From: a virus
IMG/VR virus record: IMGVR_UViG_3300031952_000001
Location: 124,001-188,000 of that record
DNA: 64,000 nt
Direction: 5' to 3' (one strand)
The first letter of the stretch is position 1. The number at the start of each line of letters is the position of its first letter. Shown here one piece after another: positions 31,421-39,037 of the stretch. The position numbers were made by a program, and so were the translations under genes. The notes beneath the pieces were generated by a model that was not told the origin of the DNA, made no database searches, and saw nothing but the letters and a program-made list of their open reading frames with translations.

Positions 31421-32851
31421 ATGCAGTGGTTCGAAGTCGACCGAAAGGGGCTGGGGAAGCTGCTGGAGCGCCGCGGCTTCGGGTTCGTACTCTTCGAGTT
31501 GGTACAGAACGCCTTGGACACCGCGGCGAAGGTGATCACGGTCGACTTCCATAAGGTCCCGCGCTCGCCGTACGCCACCATCTCCGTGGAGGACGACGAT
31601 CCCACAGGGTTCAAGCGCCTGACGGACGCCTGGACGTTGTTCGCCGAGTCGGACAAGAAGGTCGACCCGACGCTGCGTGGCCGGTGGAACCTCGGTGAGA
31701 AGCTCGTTCTCGCCCTGTGCAAGACCGCCCGCATCGAGAGCACGACCGGTACCGTGGTATTCGATGAGAAGGGACGCCACCGAAACCGGTGCGCACCCCG
31801 TACGGCCGGCTCCAGGTTCTACGGCGAGTTGCGATGCTCGCAGGAGGACTACGAAGCCGCGTGCGAGGACTTCAAGGCGCTCATCGTTCCGAAGGGTGTC
31901 GACTTGAGGTTCAACGGAGACACCCTGTCGTGGCGTGAGCCGGTCACGACTTTCAAGGCTCCCCTGGTCACCTTGATCGCGAACTCCGAAGGGGCCCTGA
32001 TGAAGACGACCCGTCAGGCTCTCGTGGATGTCTACGAGCCCCGGAGTGGCGAGGTCGGGACTTTGTACGAGCTGGGGATCCCGGTCATGGAAACGCAGGA
32101 CAAGTTCCACTACGACGTCCGCCAGAAGATCCCCCTCGGGTTCGAGCGGGACAACGTGCCTCCGGTGTACCTGGCGGATCTCCGTGCCCATGTGCTCAAC
32201 GAGACGGCCGAGCTGCTGGACAAGGAGGAGGCGACCCATGAATGGGTGTCCGAGGCCCTGGGGCGCAAGAACGTGGAGCCCGACGCCGTCGACCGAGTGC
32301 TTGACCTCCGCTTCGGGAAGAAGCACGCCATCTGGGATCCGACGGACAAGGAGGCAAACAACCGCCTCATAGCCGAGGGGTACACTGTCATTCATGGCCG
32401 GACGTTTTCGAGAGCTGTCTGGGAGAACATCCGGCTGGGGAAGACCAAACCCTCCGGGAAGATCTCCCCGACGCCGAAGCCCTACAGCAACGATCCGAAC
32501 GCGCCCGAGGTGCACGTCCTTAGCGACGAGGAGATGACCCAGGAGATGCGTGAGTTCCGGGACTGGGCGGAGCACGTCTCCTACCTGGGCATCGACATGC
32601 TCGTGCGAATTCGCCTGGTGAACACCACGAACAACTTCGCCGCATGCTTCGGTCACGGGTGCCCGCTAGACATCAACGTACGCAAGACCAAGAACCTGTT
32701 CCAGAACTGGAGTCACCACAAGATGGCGTGGCTCCAGCTCCTCATCCACGAGCTGGCGCACTACTACGCGGACAACCACCTCTCGGACGACTACCACCAG
32801 GCGTGCTGCAAGGTCGGAGCGCGGCTCGCGCTGTGCAAGGAGAAGCTCTAG
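31421..32851 (+). CDS. GHKL ATPase with C-terminal HExxH metal-site domain
   Basis: 476 residues. N-terminal GHKL (Hsp90/MutL/kinase-type) ATP site: N-box ELVQNALD (E26, N30, D33), a DDDPTGF box (D58-G63) and a GRWNLGEKLVLAL lid (87-99). A transducer-like middle follows (GIPVMETQDK, QKIPLGFERDNVPP). The C-terminus has HELAH (443-447), a zincin HExxH, with a further downstream H. The N-terminal two-thirds resemble uncharacterised phage ATP-binding proteins known to me from memory. An ATP-controlled protease-like role is inferred. GGAGGTTCGGG precedes the ATG. Confidence 0.85.
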   Translation: MQWFEVDRKGLGKLLERRGFGFVLFELVQNALDTAAKVITVDFHKVPRSPYATISVEDDDPTGFKRLTDAWTLFAESDKKVDPTLRGRWNLGEKLVLALCKTARIESTTGTVVFDEKGRHRNRCAPRTAGSRFYGELRCSQEDYEAACEDFKALIVPKGVDLRFNGDTLSWREPVTTFKAPLVTLIANSEGALMKTTRQALVDVYEPRSGEVGTLYELGIPVMETQDKFHYDVRQKIPLGFERDNVPPVYLADLRAHVLNETAELLDKEEATHEWVSEALGRKNVEPDAVDRVLDLRFGKKHAIWDPTDKEANNRLIAEGYTVIHGRTFSRAVWENIRLGKTKPSGKISPTPKPYSNDPNAPEVHVLSDEEMTQEMREFRDWAEHVSYLGIDMLVRIRLVNTTNNFAACFGHGCPLDINVRKTKNLFQNWSHHKMAWLQLLIHELAHYYADNHLSDDYHQACCKVGARLALCKEKL

Positions 32852-32853
32852 CC

Positions 32854-33096
32854 TCACTCGATGGGTTCGGTCCCTTCCGGCATCGTGATCAGATCGAAGT
32901 CGGCCTTGAGGACCTCGACGAGCCTCTCCACCTCCAGCATCCGGCACCTCGTTCGTCCCTGGATGCGGGCGTTCATCGTCATCTTGGAGATCGACAAGGC
33001 CTTCGCCAGGTCCGTAGGGGTCAGGTCCTGTCGAATCATCGCGATCTTGATCTCCTTGCGGTTCAAAACGCGACCCTGAATCTTCCTTGCCGCCAT
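32854..33096 (-). CDS. XRE-like helix-turn-helix regulator, 80 aa
   Basis: LTPTDLAKALSISKMTMNAR is a standard HTH (helix, ALSIS turn, recognition helix), preceded by a basic N-terminus. The operator-like repeat at 33112-33131 lies in its own leader, suggesting autoregulation. Leftward, convergent with the ATPase gene. Confidence 0.85.
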   Translation of the reverse strand: MAARKIQGRVLNRKEIKIAMIRQDLTPTDLAKALSISKMTMNARIQGRTRCRMLEVERLVEVLKADFDLITMPEGTEPIE

Positions 33097-33111
33097 TGAT
33101 GCGCTCCTTTG

Positions 33112-33131
33112 GTTTACAAACCCTTGTAAAC
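33112..33131. promoter_or_regulatory. Operator-like inverted repeat
   Basis: GTTTACAA, ACCC, TTGTAAAC: perfect 8-bp arms, about 16 bases upstream of the XRE gene start. Probable binding site of that regulator. Confidence 0.7.
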
Positions 33132-33172
33132 TGATACCATAAATTCTTAAACTGGGGGAGCGGTTTTTAAGA

Positions 33173-33517
33173 CTACGCGGATGGGCTTCTGCCGTAGGCC
33201 GAGCCGTACCATGAAATCGTGAGGATTCCGCCGTTACCTGTCGGAGGGTCTACCGCTACGTTGAAGACGGGAGTGATCGAGAAGGTGTAGCTCAGGGCCG
33301 TCAGCCACTCGCTGAATGGGGCGCTTTTGAAGAGCCCGATTTCCACCTCGGTAAGGTCCAGAGCGGTCGACAAAAGCTCCTCGCTGATCGCGGTGGTGAC
33401 GGCGGTCTCGATCTTCGTCTTCACGGCCGCGGTGCTGGGCTCTTCGTCGATCTCCCCCTCCAGCCGGGCTGCGATGACTTCGAGAACCTGTGCCTGGGCT
33501 TCCTGCGCGGTGATCAT
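33173..33517 (-). CDS. Hypothetical protein, 114 aa, probably late
   Basis: Start at the ATG after GAGGAGGATACC. Helical N-terminus (MITAQEAQAQVLEVIAARLE) and a beta-rich C-terminus. Its promoter (33541-33572) is of the late type, so a structural role is possible. Confidence 0.8.
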   Translation of the reverse strand: MITAQEAQAQVLEVIAARLEGEIDEEPSTAAVKTKIETAVTTAISEELLSTALDLTEVEIGLFKSAPFSEWLTALSYTFSITPVFNVAVDPPTGNGGILTISWYGSAYGRSPSA

Positions 33518-33540
33518 GGTATCCTCCTCTGTGACGCCTC

Positions 33541-33572
33541 GCAGTGTACCACAGCCTGTTTGCATTTTTAGA
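33541..33572 (-). promoter_or_regulatory. Late-type promoter, leftward
   Basis: On the minus strand CTAAAAATGC, then GTGGTACACT. It matches the right-arm late promoters (TTTAAAAATTC ... GTAGTACGCT) though on the opposite strand and in the middle of the window. Confidence 0.65.
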
Positions 33573-33575
33573 TCT

Positions 33576-33595
33576 CATAACACTTTCGTGTTATG
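33576..33595. promoter_or_regulatory. Operator-like inverted repeat
   Basis: CATAACAC, TTTC, GTGTTATG: perfect 8-bp arms between the late-type leftward promoter and the start of the rightward ParB-like gene, overlapping its first codon. Confidence 0.7.
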
Positions 33596-33961
33596 TTTTG
33601 CACCATGCGCTTGGCCCTGTCAGATCGATCCCTTCTCAAGATTTCCGAGGCTCAGGTGGAGCCTTGGTTCGAGGATGTTCCCATCGATAGCCTGTCTCCG
33701 ACCGAGGACCTCGCCACAAAGGACCCCCGAGAAGTTGCTGACATGGCGGAGATGATGCGCCTCTCCGAGGGCTGGCCTGAAGGCATGCCTGAGATCTCCG
33801 TCCTCTACAACGGGGGTGGGGAGTACCTCATCGTCGATGGGCACCATCGGTGGCTCGCCGCCCAGGCCGCAGGGCTCGACTACCTGCCGGCCAAGGTCTA
33901 CCCCGAGGACTGGAACGATCTCTTCGATTACTCGAAAGAGTACGATTTCCGGCAGAAGTAG
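33593..33961 (+). CDS. ParB-like domain protein, 122 aa
   Basis: YLIVDGHHRWLAAQAAG (about 81-98) is the DGHHR motif of the ParB/sulfiredoxin fold, and DVPIDSLSP is the strand before it. Such domains bind or cleave nucleotides or DNA. Start is the first of two ATGs (33593, 33605); the inverted repeat overlaps it. No HTH domain follows, so it is not a full partition ParB. Confidence 0.8.
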   Translation: MFCTMRLALSDRSLLKISEAQVEPWFEDVPIDSLSPTEDLATKDPREVADMAEMMRLSEGWPEGMPEISVLYNGGGEYLIVDGHHRWLAAQAAGLDYLPAKVYPEDWNDLFDYSKEYDFRQK

Positions 33962-33965
33962 CCTC

Positions 33966-33993
33966 TTGACTTCTTACCGAAGCTCCCTATATT
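33966..33993 (+). promoter_or_regulatory. Second-type promoter
   Basis: TTGACT, 16 bases, TATATT. Confidence 0.8.
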
Positions 33994-34019
33994 ATCAAGC
34001 AGGTTAGAAGGGAGCACGC

Positions 34020-34295
34020 ATGTCCAAGCAAACCATCAAAGAGCAGATCGCAGAAATCGACGATGGGATCCTCCTCGCGGACGGCTTCGAGGAGGCCCTG
34101 ATTGGGGTCTCTACCCAGTTCACCCGCGGGACTATCGCGCTGTACGACTGGGACAAGTGTGTGAAGATCCTGATGGAGCGTGACAAGATGGACTACGACG
34201 AGGCCGTCGAGTTCATGGACTTCAACGTCACCGGATCCTGGGTCGGGGAGAAGACGCCGGCTTTCGCTCGGCTGATGGTCGAGGAGCCCGAATGA
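34020..34295 (+). CDS. Small conserved phage protein, 91 aa
   Basis: DGILLADGFEEALIGV ... ALYDWDKCVKILMERD ... YDEAVEFMDFNVTGSWVGE has the order (GFD.A..G, YD..K....L, DEA.E.F.FN..GA..G) of a protein I know from many phages, always uncharacterised. AGAAGGGAGCACGC precedes the ATG. Confidence 0.85.
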   Translation: MSKQTIKEQIAEIDDGILLADGFEEALIGVSTQFTRGTIALYDWDKCVKILMERDKMDYDEAVEFMDFNVTGSWVGEKTPAFARLMVEEPE

Positions 34296-34567
34296 CGCGC
34301 TGGACCTGGAAAGAGCTGGCCCACGTCAATTCCTACGGGGTGGGAAAGGACCAGCAGGCTTGGCGAGACAAGTCCTACGAGGACTTCCTCGTCACCTACG
34401 GCTACATGGGGATCCTGGCCCTGGCGATCTCCAGGAAGATGTCGCCGGCCTCGAAGAGGTCCCAGCAGAGACCTACCATTTTCGACAACCGTCCTCTCGA
34501 TGCGCTTCTGGGCCTCTACCGGAGGATGTACTGGAGGACGTACGGCAAGAAGGAGTGCGAGCCATGA
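34292..34567 (+). CDS. Hypothetical protein, paralog of the gene at 12083
   Basis: TRWTWKELAHVN, SYEDFLVTYG and ALAISRK align with the 12083 protein in order. ATG overlaps the upstream stop and the stop overlaps the next ATG. Function unknown. Confidence 0.8.
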   Translation: MTRWTWKELAHVNSYGVGKDQQAWRDKSYEDFLVTYGYMGILALAISRKMSPASKRSQQRPTIFDNRPLDALLGLYRRMYWRTYGKKECEP

Positions 34568-34779
34568 CCGAGGAGCGCGTTCCCGTCCTCCCCATCACCT
34601 GCCCGATATATCACGGCAGGGATCGCTGCAACGGCGTCCTCAACTACAAAGGCACCTTCCACACGGACATGGGCACCGCGAACGGGGTGGACCTGAACTA
34701 CTTCACGGAATACTTCGTCTGCGCGGACTGCAAGACCGAGGTGCAACGCACCTACATATGGATGGTCACTCCTCGATGA
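34564..34779 (+). CDS. Zinc-binding-like protein, 71 aa
   Basis: Start at the ATG overlapping the upstream TGA; a longer upstream frame is rejected. TCPIYHGRDRCNG and FVCADCK suggest one zinc. Function unknown. Confidence 0.8.
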   Translation: MTEERVPVLPITCPIYHGRDRCNGVLNYKGTFHTDMGTANGVDLNYFTEYFVCADCKTEVQRTYIWMVTPR

Positions 34780-34798
34780 CAATCTTTCCCTCCAGGTC

Positions 34799-34827
34799 TT
34801 GACTTCACCTCCAGGCATGACTATATT
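34799..34827 (+). promoter_or_regulatory. Second-type promoter
   Basis: TTGACT, 17 bases (ending GGCATGAC), TATATT. Confidence 0.8.
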
Positions 34828-34852
34828 ACCAGCAGGGAAGCTAGGAGGTTCA

Positions 34853-35395
34853 ATGATCCAGATGATGCAGTCGGAAGCAGTTGTGGTGAAGATTCGGAAG
34901 GCGTTCATCGCCGGAGAGACCCAGACCGCGCTCGCGGCCAAGTACGGGTTCTCAAAAGAAGCGATTCGACAAGCCGTGCGGTACATCACCTACAAGGACG
35001 TCGCCCCCGAGCTGATGAAGGCCTGCCTCGCTTCCGAGGCCCGGGGGAACAAGGCGCTCGATGGGAAGATCGTTGGGGAGATGCGCAAGCTCTATCGTAA
35101 GGGTGCGACGGCCACCGAGCTGGCGGCCAAGTACGACTGTACGGTGTCGACCGTCCGGTCCGCTCTTCTGGGGAAGAGCCAATATCCCACGAAGGTGCCA
35201 CCTCTGGAAGAGCTGCGAGCGAACACTGTTCACGGGGAGCACCACCCACATGTCAAGCTCACCTCGAAACAGGTTTCCGAGATTCGGAGACGGCGAGGTG
35301 AGGGTGAGCCCTACGCGAGTCTCATGAAGAAGTTCAAAGTCTCCTCCATGCAGATCCGGAGGATCGTGACGGGGGAGGCGAGGGCCAATGGTTGA
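34853..35395 (+). CDS. Protein with three tandem helix-turn-helix units, 180 aa
   Basis: Start at the ATG after AGGAGGTTCA. Three similar units: QTALAAKYGFSKEAIRQAVR (about 24-43), ATELAAKYDCTVSTVRSALL (about 91-110) and YASLMKKFKVSSMQIRRIVT (about 154-173). Each is a homeodomain-like HTH. It probably binds a repeated DNA site. Unit 1 to 2 spacing is longer than unit 2 to 3. Confidence 0.85.
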   Translation: MIQMMQSEAVVVKIRKAFIAGETQTALAAKYGFSKEAIRQAVRYITYKDVAPELMKACLASEARGNKALDGKIVGEMRKLYRKGATATELAAKYDCTVSTVRSALLGKSQYPTKVPPLEELRANTVHGEHHPHVKLTSKQVSEIRRRRGEGEPYASLMKKFKVSSMQIRRIVTGEARANG

Positions 35396-35744
35396 CCTGG
35401 ACGCCTTCGCGGAGGAGCTGGCGGCGCGGGTAGAGCTTCCGCTGGATAGTCCCTCCAGCCTGACGTGGCCTTGGATCCTTTTCACGATTCTCAGTATCGT
35501 CCTGGTGAACCTCTTCGGGGCCACTGCGGCTGTGGTCGGTGGCTGCTGCGGAATGTACCTCTTTTCTTTACTCGGGTGGGCCTGGAAGAGGGTCAAGGTG
35601 CGAAGGCTATTCGTGGGCCTGGCGGTCAAGTCCCGAGCGGCGTTTCCTGATGCCGGCAAGGAGGAGGTCATCATCGGTACCCTCCTGGCGTGGAAGAACA
35701 ACGGGCTCCCCCCGATCAAGGTTCGCCTGCCCGAGCACTACTAA
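35388..35744 (+). CDS. Two-helix membrane protein, 118 aa
   Basis: Residues about 27-66 form a hydrophobic hairpin (WPWILFTILSIVLVNLFGAT, then VVGGCCGMYLF). A basic helix follows (WKRVKVRR). Holin-like topology is possible, but there is no lysin nearby. Confidence 0.8.
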   Translation: MVDLDAFAEELAARVELPLDSPSSLTWPWILFTILSIVLVNLFGATAAVVGGCCGMYLFSLLGWAWKRVKVRRLFVGLAVKSRAAFPDAGKEEVIIGTLLAWKNNGLPPIKVRLPEHY

Positions 35745-36466
35745 TCGAACTTGATCTTCGGGAACCTGGTCTTCTTGGCGGGGACGGGGACCTGCAAGGC
35801 CGTGCTCCCGCGGGTAGGTGCGATACCTTCGACACGCCCCCACATCTCCAGGTGCCGGCGGTTGCGTATCCGCTCGATGATCCTGGAGACCGCGGTCCCC
35901 GCGACCCCGCTGAAGCACTCCTTGCAGATGTAGGTCCGCTCTTCGGAGCGCCCTTCCAGCTTCCGCAACTCCATGTCGTCCAGGGGCAGATCGACCGTGA
36001 TCTTGACGACCACATGGTCGATAGTGATGTTGATGGCGGTCGGGAAGAACTCACAGGTCAACGGGAGGACGTCCTCCTCGGTGAAGGTGTCCTTGCAGCA
36101 GACGCACTGGAAGGTGCCCTTCAAGGACTCCTTCTTGAGCTGGGCCACCTGCCTCTTCAGCTCGTCGTTCTCCTCGCGGGTCTTGTTCAGCTCTACCTGG
36201 AGATCCTCACAGAACTGCTGGCTGAGTTCGCACTGGGCGTGCTGGGCCGCCTCCGTGGGCTGGAGCTTGCCCAAGACCTGGGCCTCGGCGAACGCGCCCC
36301 AGCCGGCCCTGTAGACGTTCCAGTCGCGCATCTTGGGATCGGAGTCCTTCAGCGTTCTGTACCTCGGGCTCATCACGAGGTCGAGGAACCTCCGAGCGAC
36401 CTCGTTGTCCGGATGCCGGGGGTCCAGCGCGATCTCGTCCCAGTTGTGCTTCTTGTTTTTGAACAT
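35741..36466 (-). CDS. Zinc-containing coiled-coil protein, 241 aa, probably leaderless
   Basis: First ATG of the frame (MFKNKKHNWDEIALD) lies nine bases after a TATATA box with no ribosome site; an in-frame TTG extension upstream is rejected. A coiled coil (ELNKTREENDELKRQVAQLK) is followed by CVCCKDTF, LPLTC and YICKEC, a probable zinc domain. Function unknown. Confidence 0.75.
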   Translation of the reverse strand: MFKNKKHNWDEIALDPRHPDNEVARRFLDLVMSPRYRTLKDSDPKMRDWNVYRAGWGAFAEAQVLGKLQPTEAAQHAQCELSQQFCEDLQVELNKTREENDELKRQVAQLKKESLKGTFQCVCCKDTFTEEDVLPLTCEFFPTAINITIDHVVVKITVDLPLDDMELRKLEGRSEERTYICKECFSGVAGTAVSRIIERIRNRRHLEMWGRVEGIAPTRGSTALQVPVPAKKTRFPKIKFD

Positions 36467-36475
36467 GGTCTGGAG

Positions 36476-36481
36476 TATATA
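36476..36481 (-). promoter_or_regulatory. Putative -10 box, leftward
   Basis: TATATA on the minus strand nine bases before the ATG of the 36466 gene; the -35 is unclear. Implies a very short or absent leader. Confidence 0.45.
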
Positions 36482-36525
36482 AGACAGGCCTCCCAAGCTC
36501 CACAAAAAAAGTTTGTTCAGGTATC

Positions 36526-36554
36526 TTGACAACCCATCCAAGCTGACCTATATA
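36526..36554 (+). promoter_or_regulatory. Second-type promoter
   Basis: TTGACA, 17 bases (ending GCTGACC), TATATA. Divergent from the leftward gene at 36466; drives the 36.6-41.3 kb operon. Confidence 0.8.
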
Positions 36555-36580
36555 TGCTCAGTCACACAGTGGAGGGACGG

Positions 36581-36865
36581 ATGCCCAACTGCTTCAAGCA
36601 CGCGAAGGACGGTATCACCATCGAGTGGGAAGTCGGAATCGACTGCCCCCTTTGTTCAGCACTGGACGAGCGCGCAATCCTGCAAGAGAGGCTCGACCAG
36701 GCTCTCGAAGAGCTGAAGACCATCCATGAGCGCTTCCAGGACATCATGGAAGAGGCCGCGGCGAGTGCACCTTCCATCCCCGCGAACAAGCGGCGCAGAG
36801 GCCCACAGGCTCCTGCCTCTCGGGACGTCTACGAAGACCTGGCGGACCTGGACGAGGGCGACTGA
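36581..36865 (+). CDS. Hypothetical coiled-coil protein, 94 aa
   Basis: Start at the ATG after GGAGGGACGG. CPLCSALDERAILQERLDQA: one CxxC, then a coiled coil, then a basic segment (NKRRRGP). Function unknown. Confidence 0.75.
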   Translation: MPNCFKHAKDGITIEWEVGIDCPLCSALDERAILQERLDQALEELKTIHERFQDIMEEAAASAPSIPANKRRRGPQAPASRDVYEDLADLDEGD

Positions 36866-36867
36866 AC

Positions 36868-37383
36868 GTGGCCCCACATCTCATCGATACCGTGGTCACG
36901 CAGCTCCCCGAGTTCGTCGAGGGCTCCGATCCCGATGCCTACGCCCCGAGCGTGGTGCAGGCCATCGAGATGCTGAAGCCCTGGATGCACCAACTCTGCC
37001 GAATTTGGATCCGCGCCAAGGACGCCTACAGGCTGGTCGAGAACTCTGCGAACCCCGAGTACAAGCACCCTGAACTGCTGGGCCTCCCGTGGAGGGTTGC
37101 CCTGGCGCTCAAGTTCCGCGGGTTCCACCTGTACACTTGTATAGCTCTGAAATCGAAGGACTGGATGCTCGACCACGAGTACCTGTTCCTGCTCCGTGCA
37201 ACGACGTTGCCGCACTCCGTGGAGTCGCATCACCGGAAGGAATGGCCCCAGGAAGGCGAGGACTGGCTCCGGTGGATCGTGGACTCCAGCCAGGTGATGA
37301 CGTGTTTCTACGATCCTTACCAGAACCCCAAGATCAAAGAGTTCGTAAAGAAGAACGGCCGGCGCTGGCTGGGTGAGGAGTAG
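36868..37383 (+). CDS. Hypothetical protein, 171 aa, GTG start
   Basis: GTG two bases after the upstream stop. Trp/Tyr-rich helical protein (LKPWMHQLCRIWIRAKDAY). Function unknown. Confidence 0.8.
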   Translation: MAPHLIDTVVTQLPEFVEGSDPDAYAPSVVQAIEMLKPWMHQLCRIWIRAKDAYRLVENSANPEYKHPELLGLPWRVALALKFRGFHLYTCIALKSKDWMLDHEYLFLLRATTLPHSVESHHRKEWPQEGEDWLRWIVDSSQVMTCFYDPYQNPKIKEFVKKNGRRWLGEE

Positions 37384-37384
37384 C

Positions 37385-37567
37385 GTGGAAAATCGAGACA
37401 TCGAGACGGTAGGCGACCTGCGGTCCGAGCTGGAGGGTATCGAGGACTCGGCCCCCTTCTATCTTTTCGAACAGATCAGCGCAGCTTCGATGGGTAAAAA
37501 GCTCGTCGTCCGGATAGAGATGTTGGACAAAGCGGTCGTGATGAACTGCGCGACCGAGAAGGAGTAG
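37385..37567 (+). CDS. Hypothetical 60-aa protein, GTG start
   Basis: GTG follows GGTGAGGAGTAGC, which also carries the upstream stop. Acidic, with a central strand-helix. Function unknown. Confidence 0.75.
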   Translation: MENRDIETVGDLRSELEGIEDSAPFYLFEQISAASMGKKLVVRIEMLDKAVVMNCATEKE

Positions 37568-37569
37568 CC

Positions 37570-38352
37570 ATGTTCAAGAAGCTCATCGACAAGATCTTCG
37601 GACGGAAGAAGCCGACGGTTCGAGACGAGATCCTGAAGGACCTGGAGAAGTTCGTTTCGATGGGCATCACCCAGACCTCCAGGTGGATCGCACCAACGAA
37701 TATCACCGTCACCAACAGCACCTCGTCGATAACGAGCGGGCCAATGCTCTTCTTGAACACTGGCGGCATCATGGACTCCGGAACTCCGGTCGGGGATCCC
37801 GAATCCTCGGACCAGCGCGTCGAGGTGACGCCCAAGGACATCGTCGCAGAGTTCGAGCAGCCGGTGGACATCAACCTGGAAGACCTCGAACGGAAGCTGG
37901 GCCTGCTCTACGAGCGCGCCGAGCTGTACAAGACGACGATCCGGCAGCCCATCCCTCCGGACATCCGGCACGCGATCAGCATCTTGGAGGCGCGGAAGAA
38001 CTACCCGAAGCTCGCGGAGTGGATTCCCTGGAAGACCACGACGCAGGAGAAGATCAACGATCTGTGCAAGAAGTACAAGCTCTCGCACCAGGGCACCGAG
38101 GACTTCATCCCCGAGCTTCCCCAGGAAGCCGTGGACGAGATCACCGCCTACCGGAAGGTGCACGAGGCGGCGTTCTCCCACGAGCCCAAGATCACCCCTC
38201 CGGTGGTGCTCTCCATCATCGCCCCGACGAGCATGTTCAAGACTCGGAAGGGCGATCCCATCCTCCTGGCGAAGTCGCCCTTCGGCGATTTCTTCTACGT
38301 GCTCTGCGCGTGGGACGAGGAAGTCGCGTTCGTGAAAGATTTACTTGCGTAG
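37570..38352 (+). CDS. Hypothetical protein, 260 aa
   Basis: Short basic N-terminus (MFKKLIDKIFGRKKPT), a Thr/Ser-rich stretch, then two long helical regions and a beta-rich end. It ends EVAFVKDLLA; the VKDLLA coding sequence is nearly repeated 56 bases later outside the gene. Function unknown. Confidence 0.8.
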   Translation: MFKKLIDKIFGRKKPTVRDEILKDLEKFVSMGITQTSRWIAPTNITVTNSTSSITSGPMLFLNTGGIMDSGTPVGDPESSDQRVEVTPKDIVAEFEQPVDINLEDLERKLGLLYERAELYKTTIRQPIPPDIRHAISILEARKNYPKLAEWIPWKTTTQEKINDLCKKYKLSHQGTEDFIPELPQEAVDEITAYRKVHEAAFSHEPKITPPVVLSIIAPTSMFKTRKGDPILLAKSPFGDFFYVLCAWDEEVAFVKDLLA

Positions 38353-38430
38353 TTGGTAGGCCTGCGAGGCGGCTTAGAGACCTCGACGTGAAGGACCTGC
38401 TCGCGTATCTCGAAAAACAGGAGGCCCGAG

Positions 38431-38772
38431 ATGGATGCTCTGCTGGTGAAAGACCTGCGCTTGATGAGAAAGACTACATTCGAAAACGCTGCTCCAGCTA
38501 TCTTGGAGACCCACAGGATCTGCAAAAAAGTGGATCTGCCCGGCATTCCCCCGGACGGACTGGCCCTTCAAGATGCACACATGACCATGTTGATCGACGG
38601 GGCCGTGTACGATCTCGTGAACAAGTCTCTCCTTGTGCGCATCAAGTCGGAGGCTTTCTACGAAGCGGGCATGGTGGAGCGCTCGCTGCTGGCGCACCAG
38701 GCGCTCGGCTGGGCGATGTTCCAACCCCCAGAAAACAAGGAGAGGTCCGATGACAGAAGCAAAGAGGACTAG
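38431..38772 (+). CDS. Hypothetical protein, 113 aa
   Basis: AGGAGGCCCGAG precedes the ATG. Helical. It overlaps the next gene by 23 bases. The 78-base gap before it holds no gene. Confidence 0.8.
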   Translation: MDALLVKDLRLMRKTTFENAAPAILETHRICKKVDLPGIPPDGLALQDAHMTMLIDGAVYDLVNKSLLVRIKSEAFYEAGMVERSLLAHQALGWAMFQPPENKERSDDRSKED

Positions 38773-39037
38773 CAAGAACGTTCTGGAGGCTCGAAAGATC
38801 CTCGAAGGTGACTGCGCTTCCTTGATGCCGGACAGCGGCGGGTTCTGTACCTGCCCGGCGACAAGTGATGGCGTGATCCTGTCGACGTACGGCTCGCGCG
38901 GCATCTTTCTCTCGGTGAAGAACCTCTACAATATCGTGGAGCACATTCTGGAGGGTAAGGCCCACTCCACACTCGTACTCGACGAGTTTGACATTCCGGA
39001 AGTATCGGCCGTGGTAGAAGGAGAAGAGCCAAAATGA
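38750..39037 (+). CDS. Hypothetical protein, 95 aa
   Basis: Start at the ATG after GGAGAGGTCCG, inside the end of the previous gene. Contains two CxC/Cys segments (DCASLMPDSGGFCTCP). Ends in an ATGA overlap with the thymidylate kinase gene. Confidence 0.75.
   Translation: MTEAKRTSKNVLEARKILEGDCASLMPDSGGFCTCPATSDGVILSTYGSRGIFLSVKNLYNIVEHILEGKAHSTLVLDEFDIPEVSAVVEGEEPK

Noticed and set aside
33593-33961. Plasmid-type ParB partition protein
   Set aside because: Only the DGHHR domain is present, with no HTH or dimerisation domain and no ParA nearby.
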